Shown piece by piece: positions 15,946 to 23,625 of a DNA stretch of 64,000 bases. The DNA lies in contig NZ_CP063356.1 in NCBI RefSeq assembly GCF_001866075.3, positions 1,168,164 to 1,232,163 of the forward strand, written 5' to 3'. Both the position numbers and the translations under genes were made by a program. This DNA is from Anaerobacillus isosaccharinicus (GTDB lineage: Bacteria; Bacillota; Bacilli; Bacillales; Anaerobacillaceae). The first letter of the stretch is position 1, and each line of letters opens with the position of its first letter. Under the pieces are notes generated by a model, which was given only the letters and a program-made list of their open reading frames with translations, did no database searches and was not told the origin of the DNA.

Positions 15946-17004
15946 TTATAAATCGTGATTGCGAATGTAAGCTGTATTTCTTCCGGCACCGACCTTGATA
16001 ATATAATCCTCTTTCAATAAATCTGATAGTGCTTTTTCAATTGTCGTAACACTAATGTCTGGGCATAGAGTAGCAATCTCAGCTTTTGTTACCTTTCCAA
16101 CTTTAGTTGAAAAAATATGACGAACTCGCTCAGCCTTGGTTAACCCTTGATTTCGAATAGTTTCAACTCGGCTGCTAAAATCTTTATAGGCACTTAGGAT
16201 AACACCTAGGTAGTATTTTACAAAAGGAGCATAGTTGTTGTTCCCTTCATGCCAGCCTTTTGAGCTTTCCTCAAGAACTTCATAATAGCTTTCCTTCGTT
16301 TTCTCAATGATCATTTCAATACTAATGTACTTTCCGACAATGTATTCTTCCTGATAAAGAAGCAAGAGTGTTAATAGGCGGCTCATTCTCCCGTTACCAT
16401 CATTGAAAGGATGGATGCTCAAGAAATCAAAGATAAACTTAGAGATTAAAATAAGTGGGTCAATTTCACTTTGATTTACAGCCTTTAGAAATGTTGTACA
16501 AAGAGACTCCATGGCTTCTGGTGTTTCATAAGCAGATAACGGTTGGAAACGAACTCGACGATTTCCTTCACTGTCTACTTCCTCGATGACGTTATCCATA
16601 TTTTTAAAACGACCACCAGAAGATGTAGGACTGTAGGTATATAGGTCTCTATGGAGCTGAAGGATGACGTTCGGCCTTACCCTGATATACTCATAGTTTT
16701 CGTGAATGGTATTTAGCACCTCACGATAACCGGCAATTTCCTGCTCATCTCGGTTTTTCGGTTCAGCATTTTCAGCGACCAGTTCACTTAGCCTAGCATC
16801 CGTTGTAAAAATACCTTCAATTCGGTTAGAAGCGCCGGTACTCTGAATTTTAGCGACCCTTAACATAGCTTCTAAAATATCCGGCTGTGCTTCCATGAAC
16901 AACTCCTGTTTCCCTTTGTATTCATGAATCGCTGATATAAGGTTAACAATATCAGGTGTATAAAGTTCTTTGTTTACTTCAAAATAATCAAATGTTCTCA
17001 CCAT
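15946..17004 (-). CDS. Fic family protein, second copy type
   Basis: 352 residues, not closely similar to the other Fic. Catalytic motif HPFNDGNGRMSR (His about 198). The inhibitory motif SNRIEG (S59, E63) lies N-terminal to the core, placing it in class II. The N-terminal region (FDYFEVNKELYTPDIVNLI) matches the Fic N-terminal/DUF4172-like helical domain, and the C terminus is a winged HTH (TKAEIATLCPDISVTTIEKAL). Predicted to AMPylate a protein target and to be held inactive by its own helix. A short purine-rich AGGTAG precedes the ATG. It lies between two REPs with no co-transcribed partner. Confidence 0.9.
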   Translation of the reverse strand: MVRTFDYFEVNKELYTPDIVNLISAIHEYKGKQELFMEAQPDILEAMLRVAKIQSTGASNRIEGIFTTDARLSELVAENAEPKNRDEQEIAGYREVLNTIHENYEYIRVRPNVILQLHRDLYTYSPTSSGGRFKNMDNVIEEVDSEGNRRVRFQPLSAYETPEAMESLCTTFLKAVNQSEIDPLILISKFIFDFLSIHPFNDGNGRMSRLLTLLLLYQEEYIVGKYISIEMIIEKTKESYYEVLEESSKGWHEGNNNYAPFVKYYLGVILSAYKDFSSRVETIRNQGLTKAERVRHIFSTKVGKVTKAEIATLCPDISVTTIEKALSDLLKEDYIIKVGAGRNTAYIRNHDL

Positions 17005-17172
17005 TATCTACCTACCTTATCCGTTGCCTTTCTGCATAAATCATACTACTATTTTATGCATAAAAGCAACAAGATATGCAGTACCTCACTCTTTTATTCC
17101 TTTAAAGTCGAAATCCCCTTTCTTTGCAGAAGCCATCCTAGAGCGCCCATAACAACCTTATTTCGCGACATA

Positions 17173-17193
17173 TTTCGGGTGGTGACAAGTACC
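17173..17193 (+). repeat. REP family 1 copy (variant)
   Basis: TTTCGGGTGGTGACAAGTACC, two mismatches to the core, located just upstream of the TA operon promoter. Confidence 0.7.
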
Positions 17194-17208
17194 AGAGGTT
17201 TTTGTTGA

Positions 17209-17238
17209 TTTACAATTTAATTGCTTTTCGTTTATAAT
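17209..17238 (+). promoter_or_regulatory. Promoter of the type II TA operon
   Basis: -35 TTTACA (17209-17214), 18-bp spacer, -10 TATAAT (17233-17238), about 30 bp before the antitoxin start. Confidence 0.55.
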
Positions 17239-17269
17239 TTAGATAAATAATATTAAGTAGGTGATGGAA

Positions 17270-17500
17270 ATGAAACCTATAAAAGTTGATAACATAGATC
17301 TCAAAAAAATTATTCAATCGGGGAACTCCTATATTCAAGTTGGCCATCAAAAGTTTTTATTGATGGAAGTCGAGAATGCAAAGGAAGCTGATTGTTATGA
17401 AGTGACGGATCCTGAGGAAGAAAAGCAATTACTAAAAGCCTTAAACGAACAAAACCCAATATTATCAGAAGATGAAATCAATAGGATTTTAGGGTTATAA
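17270..17500 (+). CDS. Type II antitoxin-like protein
   Basis: 76 residues from ATG 17270, chosen because AGGTG lies 6 nt upstream; ATG 17264 and GTG 17261 overlap that site. It is acidic, with a C-terminal helix SEDEINRILGL typical of antitoxins that wrap around RelE/ParE toxins. The N-terminal half (KVDNIDLKKIIQSGNSYIQVG) has no recognised DNA-binding motif. The stop is 4 bp before the toxin start, so the pair is one operon. Expected to neutralise the toxin and possibly autoregulate; inferred from arrangement. Confidence 0.65.
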   Translation: MKPIKVDNIDLKKIIQSGNSYIQVGHQKFLLMEVENAKEADCYEVTDPEEEKQLLKALNEQNPILSEDEINRILGL

Positions 17501-17504
17501 AAAA

Positions 17505-17807
17505 ATGAGAGTTCAGTGGAGAAGCTCAGCAATTAAATCGTTGTTGGAGTTAGATAACTGGCGAGCTAGTCTCGAATTACCCTCTATTGCAGGGTATCTT
17601 AAGAACACCATTCACAGCTATTTTGAACAACAAGATTTTTCAGTCTATATCCCTGGTCGGCATGTTTTAATAAGGAACTTGCCGGTCGATTTAAGAATGG
17701 TACTAATATCTGTTGGGAAATCTGATCCATATAAAGTATTTTATCGTATTGTCGATAACAGTATAGAAATTTTTCTAATTAGACATCCCAATCAAAGACC
17801 ACTATAG
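17505..17807 (+). CDS. RelE/ParE-family toxin
   Basis: 100 residues. The C-terminal half carries the RelE/ParE beta-sheet pattern, with LRMVLISVGKSDPYKVFYRIVDNSIEIFLIRHPNQRPL, and basic residues are spread along it. Such toxins cleave mRNA at the ribosome (RelE) or poison gyrase (ParE); the sequence alone does not decide which. ATG 17505 follows the antitoxin stop by 4 bp. Directly after the gene, an antitoxin-RNA fragment of the type I system begins (TGCAACACATGCCGC), so the operon lies beside a rearrangement junction. Confidence 0.75.
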   Translation: MRVQWRSSAIKSLLELDNWRASLELPSIAGYLKNTIHSYFEQQDFSVYIPGRHVLIRNLPVDLRMVLISVGKSDPYKVFYRIVDNSIEIFLIRHPNQRPL

Positions 17808-17903
17808 ATCATTGCAACACATGCCGCATGAAGAGCGACCGACCCAATGTACGTTTATGTTTGTCTAAAGAAATAACCGCCTATCCATTGGTCGTGGGGG
17901 CGG

Positions 17904-18017
17904 TTATTTCTCTTTTCTATTGGTGACGAGTGTGATTATTGCTACAATCGCTGTTATTGTTATTACAAATAACACGCAAAGTTGAATTGCCATATTCACT
18001 GCTTCGAAAGGCACCAT
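17904..18017 (-). CDS. Small membrane toxin copy C, without its ribosome site
   Basis: 37-residue frame homologous to copies B and D (starts MVPFEAVNMA, then an identical membrane helix). The sequence upstream of the ATG does not contain GGGAGGTGG or the -10 box; it joins directly to the end of the small gene at 18029. The facing antitoxin RNA has also lost its promoter and first hairpin. The coding sequence and terminator are intact, but translation is doubtful, so this is probably a silent copy left by a rearrangement. Confidence 0.6.
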   Translation of the reverse strand: MVPFEAVNMAIQLCVLFVITITAIVAIITLVTNRKEK

Positions 18018-18028
18018 ATGTGAAGACA

Positions 18029-18349
18029 TTAATTAACTCTTGCCGATAGTTTAAAAACTTTAAAGTCATTTGCATTATGGCAATGAAGTAAGACTGGGTT
18101 AATCTCAATGGTTAAGGATTCACCGGAAAAACAGTTACCGCTATCAGACGGAATGACTAGATATACATCTTCATAATCAACGACAGCATTCGTGCTAGGT
18201 ACAACAGAGTCAAACAACTCTAATGTTTCATCTTTTAAAATATCAACGATTTTAGCATCATTACAATTACCCGTTTTAATAACCTTCGTGTATTTCTCGC
18301 TTGTTAATAATTCTAGTAATGTAGCTTCCATTTCTAATCCACCGTCCAT
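18029..18349 (-). CDS. Conserved small protein, paralogue of 13013-13333
   Basis: About 100-106 residues (ATG 18349, or internal ATG 18331 preceded by GGTGGA). Same family as the gene at 13013: MEATLLELLTSEKYTKVIK at the start, FDSVVPST in the middle and KLSARVN at the end. Unknown function, soluble, acidic. It follows the ParB-like gene on the same strand after a 111-bp gap containing a GGGAC-type repeat, so the two may have formed an operon. The upstream leader (TATATAAATACATGCG) is the same as in the paralogue. Confidence 0.7.
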   Translation of the reverse strand: MDGGLEMEATLLELLTSEKYTKVIKTGNCNDAKIVDILKDETLELFDSVVPSTNAVVDYEDVYLVIPSDSGNCFSGESLTIEINPVLLHCHNANDFKVFKLSARVN

Positions 18350-18460
18350 TTTTCTTTTTTTGACCTTCACTATATAAATACATGCGGAAGGCAAAAAGGG
18401 TGGGGGATTTTCGAAAAAAATTAAATTAGTTTTAGAAAGGTACAAGTCCGTCCCCATGCT

Positions 18461-18889
18461 TTACAACTTTGAATTCCAATACTCTACAAATGCATTGTAA
18501 CCTCGGACATCGATAAAAAAGGGAAGAAGCTGTTCACCATATAGTTTATATGAATCAATAAATGGAACTCCTTCACGATACGCTTTTTCCATTCTGTGAT
18601 TACCATCAATAACCTCAAACATATTAGAACGAATTTCCGCTTGTATAACTGGCTTTGAAATATCAACAGTTGGTAAATGATCTTCATTAACTCTGCCACG
18701 ATAATGCGTTCTAAACCACTCTTTAACATCAATTCGTTCTTGTTCCACAACTAAACTACCGTTTTCAATTTCAATGAGAATTCTTGAAATATTAAAATGA
18801 AAAATACCATTAGGATAAATTTCATCGCCTTCTTGAATAGGATATGGAGTAAAATGAGGATTTAATTTGATTTTTCTTTTCTTAGTCAT
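18461..18889 (-). CDS. ParB/sulfiredoxin-like domain protein
   Basis: 142 residues. The motif VIDGNHRMEKAYREGVPF is the ParB/Srx nucleotide-binding signature (DGxHRxxA), preceded by a strand with DISKPVIQAEIRS. ParB-fold domains hydrolyse CTP or ATP or act as nucleases or kinases; a stand-alone, HTH-less protein of this size is not a chromosome-partition ParB. AGAAGGTGG sits 8 nt before ATG 18889. A fragment of a paralogue occurs at 9868-10050. Candidate partner: the small protein gene immediately downstream. Confidence 0.75.
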   Translation of the reverse strand: MTKKRKIKLNPHFTPYPIQEGDEIYPNGIFHFNISRILIEIENGSLVVEQERIDVKEWFRTHYRGRVNEDHLPTVDISKPVIQAEIRSNMFEVIDGNHRMEKAYREGVPFIDSYKLYGEQLLPFFIDVRGYNAFVEYWNSKL

Positions 18890-19130
18890 CTAGTTATCCA
18901 CCTTCTATGTATCTAGTCCAATTCTAGGGAAAAATCTCATCTTTACCTATTATGCCAGTAAAACTTGCACATGAACATAAGATCAACGAAATCCAGATCA
19001 ACACATATGATAATGATTAACTATTTTCTTTAATTTAAAAAGGCTAACTCCTCCCACTAAATACCCCCAAGGTTGCGGTGTTCAATCTTTTTTATCCACT
19101 AGATAATTTAGATAAAAAGGAAGTTATAAC

Positions 19131-19409
19131 TTGGTGGATAAGAAAAAGAAGGAGCAAGCAGAAAGAAAACAAATTAAGGCAGAGTTTTCATACATATTGG
19201 CCAGCTTAAGGCATGAGTTAGGCTATAGCCAAGAGAGGTTAGCAGCTGAATCTAAACTTGATTCGAAGACGATTGGCAGATTAGAAACGCGTGAAACCGG
19301 CCCGGAAGTTCGAACCATTCTAAAGCTCGCCCAAGGTTTGAAAGTATCGCCTGGATTCTTGATGGATCTGCTAGCAGAAAAAATCAATTTAGATGAGCTA
19401 GATGAGTAG
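19131..19409 (+). CDS. XRE-family HTH regulator
   Basis: 92 residues from TTG 19131 (AAGGAAG 7 nt upstream) or GTG 19134. Residues 17-80 form a Cro/CI helix-turn-helix (LRHELGYSQERLAAESKLDSKTIGRLE). An inverted repeat TTTTTATC/GATAAAAA lies just upstream at about 19089-19118 and could be its operator. It is followed by the comK-like gene 120 bp downstream on the same strand, so it may regulate that gene; inferred from position only. Confidence 0.8.
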   Translation: MVDKKKKEQAERKQIKAEFSYILASLRHELGYSQERLAAESKLDSKTIGRLETRETGPEVRTILKLAQGLKVSPGFLMDLLAEKINLDELDE

Positions 19410-19529
19410 TAGACTTTCCTGTCTTCCTCTTTTCTAGTTCGTATCGAACGATTTTAAATCCCCTACCCCTCGTACTAAAATCCCCAAATCAACAACTAAC
19501 CATCCCCCACAAAAAGGAGTCTGTTTCCT

Positions 19530-20039
19530 ATGGAAAAACAAATTCTCGAAAACTACGAAATTTCGCAAAAAACAATCGCCTTAATTCCAGCAGCGCATAT
19601 GGAATATGCCACAATTGCTATAGAAGCTGATCAACTATACTACATTAAAAAATTTCCCCTCCAACTGATTGATCGAGCTTGCCTTAAAGGGTTTTCTTCA
19701 TATGACGGGAGACGAAAGGCGGTTGGTTATCAGTTAGGTATCAGACATAAAGTACCGATTCCAATTAGTCCCCATGAACAGATTTACGCCTTTCCTACCC
19801 ATTCGCCAACCCAATTCGATTGCTTTTGGCTCTTCTATCAACACGTTCGAACAGTTAAACCTTGTCCAAAGACAAACGGCGTAAACGTTACATTCAAAAC
19901 TGGCCAACAGCTTTCAATCCCTGTTTCCTACTATACAATCGAAAAGCAACTGCAACGAACCGCTCAATGCATCGTTCGCTTTTCATACGAAACAACAACA
20001 TTGTTTAACCCTCGTTCAACACCAGCATTGTCTTATTAA
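19530..20039 (+). CDS. comK: ComK-family competence transcription factor (atypical C terminus)
   Basis: 169 residues. It aligns by eye with Bacillus ComK: YEISQKTIALIPA at the start, FPLQLIDRACLKGFSSYDGR (ComK: PLQIVDRSC...SSYAGR), HKVPIPISPHEQIYAFPTHSP (SHKPPIMVDPSNQIFLFPTLSS) and LSIPVSYYTIEKQLQRTA (LPISYNSFENQVYRTA). ComK switches on DNA-uptake genes and its own gene by binding AT-boxes. The last roughly 20 residues diverge, and the 3' end is duplicated at 20288-20384. AAAGGAG precedes ATG 19530 by about 12 nt. Whether it is functional is uncertain. Confidence 0.82.
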   Translation: MEKQILENYEISQKTIALIPAAHMEYATIAIEADQLYYIKKFPLQLIDRACLKGFSSYDGRRKAVGYQLGIRHKVPIPISPHEQIYAFPTHSPTQFDCFWLFYQHVRTVKPCPKTNGVNVTFKTGQQLSIPVSYYTIEKQLQRTAQCIVRFSYETTTLFNPRSTPALSY

Positions 20040-20117
20040 GTTAATAAGCTAAGCCCCTAGCACCAGAGGTTGACAACAACAACTCTTCGAGCCTTCTATT
20101 CTACATATATCGACAAA

Positions 20118-20139
20118 TTTCGGGTGGTGACAGGCACCG
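20118..20139 (+). repeat. REP family 1 copy
   Basis: TTTCGGGTGGTGACAGGCACCG. Together with the family-2 copy at about 20050-20072 (GCCCCTAGCACCAGAGG) it makes an inverted REP pair directly behind comK. Confidence 0.8.
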
Positions 20140-20287
20140 GTAGTTAAAATCTAGCATCTGGTCAAAACAACGATAGAATGGCACGATGAAGGAAAATTTT
20201 TTTCATTCATCATGCCATTCTTTAGATTAGATAGAAAAAGAAGCACGATAACCGTCCCCATGCTTCTTCATTTTCAACTCTCTTTCC

Positions 20288-20384
20288 ATTGTTCACTTTT
20301 CATACGAAACAACAACAACATTATTTAACCCTCGGCGTACACCGGTACTGTCTTATTAAGTTTATAAGTTAAGTGCCTAGAGGT
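20288..20384 (+). pseudogene. Fragment duplicating the 3' end of comK plus a REP
   Basis: About 97 bp that repeat 19968-20060 with scattered changes: the last 20 or so codons of comK, its stop and the TAAGTTAAGTGCCTAG repeat. No start or body of the gene is present. Further REP-like sequences (GGCACCAGAGG, GGGACAAGTCTC...TGTCCC) follow to 20460. Confidence 0.8.
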
Positions 20385-20478
20385 TCTAGGCACCCATACT
20401 CAAATGACTGGCACCAGAGGTTTGCTTTCGTTTAAAAAGGGACAAGTCTCATTGTCCCACACACACCCATATTACAAT

Positions 20479-20634
20479 TCATTGCATAGCATCTGAAGTC
20501 GTTGCCTCATCATCATATTTATTTTCTTCATCATTTTCTAAATACATTGATAGCACAATGTCCCTTACTTGTTCCAATTGTTTAGGATACAAAGCATCTA
20601 GTAAAGTAGTAATAAGTTTTTTGTCAACATTCAA
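20479..20634 (-). CDS. Small acidic protein, 51 residues
   Basis: Reads MNVDKKLITTLLDALYPKQL onward and ends TTSDAMQ. TTG start 20634 has a strong GGGAGGG 7 nt upstream, which is the main evidence that it is real. No known family; predicted mostly helical and soluble. It is divergent from the XRE regulator at 20796, with two operator-like palindromes between them, so its expression is probably controlled by that regulator. Confidence 0.55.
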   Translation of the reverse strand: MNVDKKLITTLLDALYPKQLEQVRDIVLSMYLENDEENKYDDEATTSDAMQ

Positions 20635-20709
20635 ATTTAAACCCTCCCTCGAATACAATCACTTAATTTCCCTATACTTATGGTAATAGATGAAAGTTCC
20701 TCAACATTT

Positions 20710-20762
20710 GTACGCTTAAGCGTACAACTAATATTTTCATTATATTGTACTCTTAAAGGTAC
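20710..20762. promoter_or_regulatory. Two operator-like palindromes between divergent genes
   Basis: GTACGCTTAAGCGTAC at 20710-20725 is a perfect 16-bp palindrome. GTACTCTTAAAGGTAC at 20747-20762 is a related imperfect one. Their centres are 37 bp apart. They lie between the 51-residue gene and the XRE gene, and binding by that XRE protein is the simplest explanation. Confidence 0.6.
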
Positions 20763-20795
20763 AGTCAACAATTTTATTGAAATGAGTGAAATAAT

Positions 20796-21053
20796 ATGTG
20801 GAAAATTAAACTCTGCCTTAATGAACTTCTCTATAAACATAATCTTACAATTCATAAACTACACCTACTAACAGGTATACGTCGTGCAACATTGAGCGAA
20901 TTAGCAAATGGAAAAAGGCAGAGAATTCAGTTCGAGCACATTGAAAAAATAGCCAATGCTTTAAATATAAATAATATAAATGAAATATTAACACTTGAAA
21001 GTGTAACTGAAATAGCAGGAGTAAATAACGACATATTTGAGGAAAATAGATAG
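20796..21053 (+). CDS. XRE-family HTH regulator
   Basis: 85 residues. The HTH spans residues 20-60: NLTIHKLHLLTGIRRATLSELANGKR then IEKIANALNINNINEIL, of the YozG/Cro type. The ribosome site is weak (GAGTGA). It is preceded by the paired 16-bp palindromes at 20710-20762, suggesting autorepression and control of the divergent small gene. A 46-bp inverted repeat downstream (21118-21163) could terminate it. Confidence 0.8.
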   Translation: MWKIKLCLNELLYKHNLTIHKLHLLTGIRRATLSELANGKRQRIQFEHIEKIANALNINNINEILTLESVTEIAGVNNDIFEENR

Positions 21054-21117
21054 GAACGACACAACATGCCCCCCTTCGGCCTTTCTAAATCTTAATACCT
21101 TCTATAGGTCTGTTAAC

Positions 21118-21163
21118 CACTAAATTCATCAAAATATTCAGAAATATTTCGATGAATTTAGTG
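21118..21163. terminator. Long inverted repeat
   Basis: CACTAAATTCATC near 21118 pairs with GATGAATTTAGTG ending at 21163, and the inner bases pair too (AATATT/AATATT), giving a stem of about 21 bp with few mismatches. Terminator-like for the XRE gene, though no clear T-run follows; it could also be a mobile-element end. Confidence 0.5.
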
Positions 21164-21249
21164 CCAACACCCTACTTTTTTGGTAAAATCTGAACTTATC
21201 ACATTTGGGTCGTACAAACCTCTTGCTATTGTAAATTAATTTAATAAAT

Positions 21250-21495
21250 ATGATGGCAATTGTCCCATATGGACTATCAATTGCCATAGAATCTGATCGT
21301 TTCTACATTATAAAACAACTGCTCCAACTGATTAAACTAGCTTCCCTCAAAGGAGGTTCTTCAAATGACGGGAGACCAAAGGCGGTCGGTTATCAGTTAG
21401 TGATACGCCACAAAGTGGCGATTTCAATTCGCTCATTTGAGCAAACCTACGCTTTTCCGACTCACTCACCAACACAATTTAACTTTAATTATCCT
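21250..21495 (+). pseudogene. Truncated comK paralogue
   Basis: The translation LSIAIESDRFYIIKQLLQLIKLASLKGGSS...RHKVAISIRSFEQTYAFPTHSPTQF parallels the first 100 codons of the comK at 19530. The 5' end is shortened, and the homology stops at 21496 exactly where a GGGAC-family repeat begins (GGACAGGGACG). No C-terminal ComK sequence follows. Confidence 0.8.
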
Positions 21496-21627
21496 GTGGA
21501 CAGGGACGTTCTCCTCCCCCCTTGTCCCTTGTTTTCTAAGGAGGATGGATTCTTTAAGAAAACAACTGATCAAGAAAGTGGAAAGCGGAAATTTTATCAA
21601 TAAAAGACATAGTATCCCTTCCCTTTC

Positions 21628-21777
21628 TCACTTTTCAGCTTTCATATACTCAAGTATAACCTGGTCCAATTCTTCACTTATTTCTAATATTTTCTCTTCA
21701 CAACAATTATCTATATCAACAACAAATTCATTTAGTTGTTTTCTTAGGTTCTCCATTCGTTCCTCTATTTTTCCCAT
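21628..21777 (-). CDS. Spo0E-like aspartyl-phosphate phosphatase
   Basis: 49 residues from ATG 21777, chosen for GGAGG 5 nt upstream; longer starts exist. Two helices with the Spo0E family signature ILEISEELDQVILEYMK (SxELDxxI..Y). Members dephosphorylate Spo0A~P and delay sporulation. It is divergent from the XRE gene at 21883. The family assignment rests on the motif and on length, which are typical. Confidence 0.72.
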   Translation of the reverse strand: MGKIEERMENLRKQLNEFVVDIDNCCEEKILEISEELDQVILEYMKAEK

Positions 21778-21882
21778 AATAGCCTCCATATTTTTATAAA
21801 CTTGCTCAACAAGCAAATTATATCGCAAAACTTGCTCTATAATCAAGTTTATAATTAAATAAATAAAAGTAGGCTATAAAAT

Positions 21883-22131
21883 ATGATTAATGTGTACAAC
21901 TTAACTAGCAGAAACTTAGTAGGTGACCGTATTCGGCAAGCTCGTCATAAAAACAAGCCTAAATTGACTCAATCTGATTTATTGGCTCGTCTTGCTGTCC
22001 GCGGAATGGAACTAGAAAAAACTACCATATCAAAAATAGAAGCTAAAACAAGACCAGTAACCGACATTGAACTTGTAGTTATTGCTGATGCATTAGGTGT
22101 GAGTATTTTATGGTTGTTGAATATGGAATAA
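21883..22131 (+). CDS. XRE-family HTH regulator
   Basis: 82 residues with an HTH at residues 12-70 (VGDRIRQARHKNKPKLTQSDLLARLA...TTISKIEAKTRPVTDIELVVIADALGVS). The extended loop before the second helix is characteristic of the YqaE/Xre subgroup. The ribosome site is poor. It is divergent from the Spo0E-like gene, with about 105 bp between starts, so control of that gene is plausible but unproven. Confidence 0.8.
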   Translation: MINVYNLTSRNLVGDRIRQARHKNKPKLTQSDLLARLAVRGMELEKTTISKIEAKTRPVTDIELVVIADALGVSILWLLNME

Positions 22132-22299
22132 TTAAAAGAGACTGATTTATTTTTTAGCGGATATCTTAACTTACAAACTTCGAGATGTCACAGAGCATTG
22201 AAATGCATCACGGAAATTTATTCCAACTTTTGACAAGTTCCCTGTCCCTCTGTCCTGTTCCTGTTTGAATTGCTAAAACAACCATAGATCATGATACTT

Positions 22300-22480
22300 A
22301 TGAGCAAGATAAAAAGTGACCGAATGCACTAACGTTCGGTCGATGCAACACACACCGCTAAAAGAGCGACTGACCATTAAATTTAAAGTTAGAAAATAAA
22401 AAACCGCCTATCCGGATTATTTGTTGCTCCTTAACTACACCGAACGCTAGTTCCCTTTATTACCATACTATTTAAATAAA
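22300..22480. pseudogene. Remnant of a type I TA locus (copy E)
   Basis: Keeps the antitoxin RNA's first hairpin in altered form (GACCGAA...TTCGGTC, 22319-22342), the GCAACACACACCGC block, one arm AAAACCGCC of the terminator, and the toxin leader's far end (TTGCTCCTTAA at 22423, ACTAGTTCC-like flank). The whole toxin frame and terminator loop are deleted. The rest of 22132-22482 shows only REP-like repeats (about 22235-22262). Confidence 0.65.
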
Positions 22481-22482
22481 CC

Positions 22483-22608
22483 TTATAACTTCGGGTGGTG
22501 ACAGGCACCCGAACACCAATATTGGTGCATTCGGTTAATTTCTTCCTTAATCTTAGTTGTCGTTCCTCCGTAAATACGCTGTAATTCATCTATTTGCCTT
22601 TGGCTCAT
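22483..22608 (-). CDS. Small ORF whose 3' end is a REP
   Basis: 41 residues (MSQRQIDELQRIYGGTTTKI...), ATG 22608 preceded by AGAGGTG. It starts 14 bp after the stop of the coiled-coil gene on the same strand, so it probably shares its transcript. The last 11 residues (CSGACHHPKL) are encoded by the REP at 22489-22511, so the natural C terminus has probably been replaced. Function unknown. Confidence 0.5.
   Translation of the reverse strand: MSQRQIDELQRIYGGTTTKIKEEINRMHQYWCSGACHHPKL
22489..22511 (+). repeat. REP family 1 copy
   Basis: CTTCGGGTGGTGACAGGCACCCG, consensus core, overlapping the 3' end of the small ORF on the other strand. Confidence 0.85.
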
Positions 22609-22622
22609 TTACATACACCTCT

Positions 22623-23147
22623 TTAAACAAATCGCATAATAAGAGCAGTTATTAAAACGAAGGAAAATCCTGTTATGGTGGCCCAAGTTAGTTTTTGCTG
22701 TTTTTTAATTTCCTTTTCAAACCTAACTACATCTAACTTATGTAACTCAAAAATTTCTGTAATTTTATTATGTAACAGTTTATTATCTTCATAAACGAGT
22801 GTACGATCATTATCCATTTTCTTTTTTAAGGACTCCGTCGTCTCAGCGATGAAGGTTGCTGTTGCTTTTTGTACCGTCTTTAATTCTTCTAACTCTTCTT
22901 TTAAAATTGAAATCTTTTCCCCGTATTTTTTAATTTCATTATCGGCATCCTGTAACGATTCCATCATTCGTTTATTTGCTTCTTGATTTTCCTTTAATCT
23001 ATCTAGTTTTTCTACCATATTAACCAACTGTTTTTCATGACTTTGCAGCTTTTTGTGAATGCCGATTAATATATCACCATACTTTGTTGAATAAGCTTCA
23101 ATACTTTCTTCGATCTCTTTACCAGTAAAACGATCAAATAGCCCCAT
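22623..23147 (-). CDS. Tail-anchored coiled-coil protein
   Basis: 174 residues. The N terminus (MGLFDRFTGKEIEESIEAYS) is followed by about 120 residues of heptad-rich coiled coil, and a single C-terminal membrane helix (TWATITGFSFVLITALIMRF) ends within 2 residues of the terminus. That topology places the coil in the cytoplasm, attached to the membrane. No family recognised; short methyl-accepting-like or phage-lysis-inhibitor-like coils look similar but lack support. The ribosome site is GTAGGTGT before ATG 23147. It is probably co-transcribed with the small ORF downstream. Confidence 0.7.
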   Translation of the reverse strand: MGLFDRFTGKEIEESIEAYSTKYGDILIGIHKKLQSHEKQLVNMVEKLDRLKENQEANKRMMESLQDADNEIKKYGEKISILKEELEELKTVQKATATFIAETTESLKKKMDNDRTLVYEDNKLLHNKITEIFELHKLDVVRFEKEIKKQQKLTWATITGFSFVLITALIMRFV

Positions 23148-23159
23148 AGTTACACCTAC

Positions 23160-23620
23160 TCTTTACATATTTACATTACCCTTGACTTTCGGTCTATAAT
23201 TTACATTATAACAATATATCTAAATTTTCCCACCGCAATTTCTTACAACCAAAACTAAGATTAATGAACGAAAGCGTTTGAGAAAATTCATACCAAAAAT
23301 CGTGTTTTTTGGGATTTCCCCTTTTCTACTTCGACTGTTCATAATCTTCTGTGGAGGTGTCAATAAAACAACCAAAATAAAAATTAATAGAAAACCCTAA
23401 AGATTGAAGCCACAAGGAAAATTGTGTAGACTATCGCAAATTCACTCCTATTGGGCACTCAAAAATATTGCCATAATGATTTATGTATTAGAATAGATAA
23501 AGGCACAGCGAGCAGAGAAATTCCGCTAGTTTTTTCTTCTTTTGTGCAAATCTTCAGATTGTCCTATGTTTAAAACGTCCCCCATGCTTCTTTTTAAAAA
23601 GAAGATTTAACGGCGGACAC
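23160..23620. other. Intergenic stretch without a supported gene
   Basis: About 460 bases of AT-rich sequence between the coiled-coil gene and the remnant of the small DUF gene. A broken hydrophobic frame on the minus strand near 23350-23420 resembles a YjcZ tail but has a stop. Otherwise I see nothing. Confidence 0.4.
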
Positions 23621-23625
23621 AGACA

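Noticed and set aside
17917..18108. 63-residue minus-strand frame across toxin copy C
   Set aside because: It reads the toxin and the end of the small DUF gene in the wrong frame; the 37-residue toxin frame is the conserved one.
23350..23420. Possible second yjcZ-like gene on the minus strand
   Set aside because: A GFLLIFILVVLL-like stretch is preceded by an in-frame stop and lacks a start; too short and broken to call.
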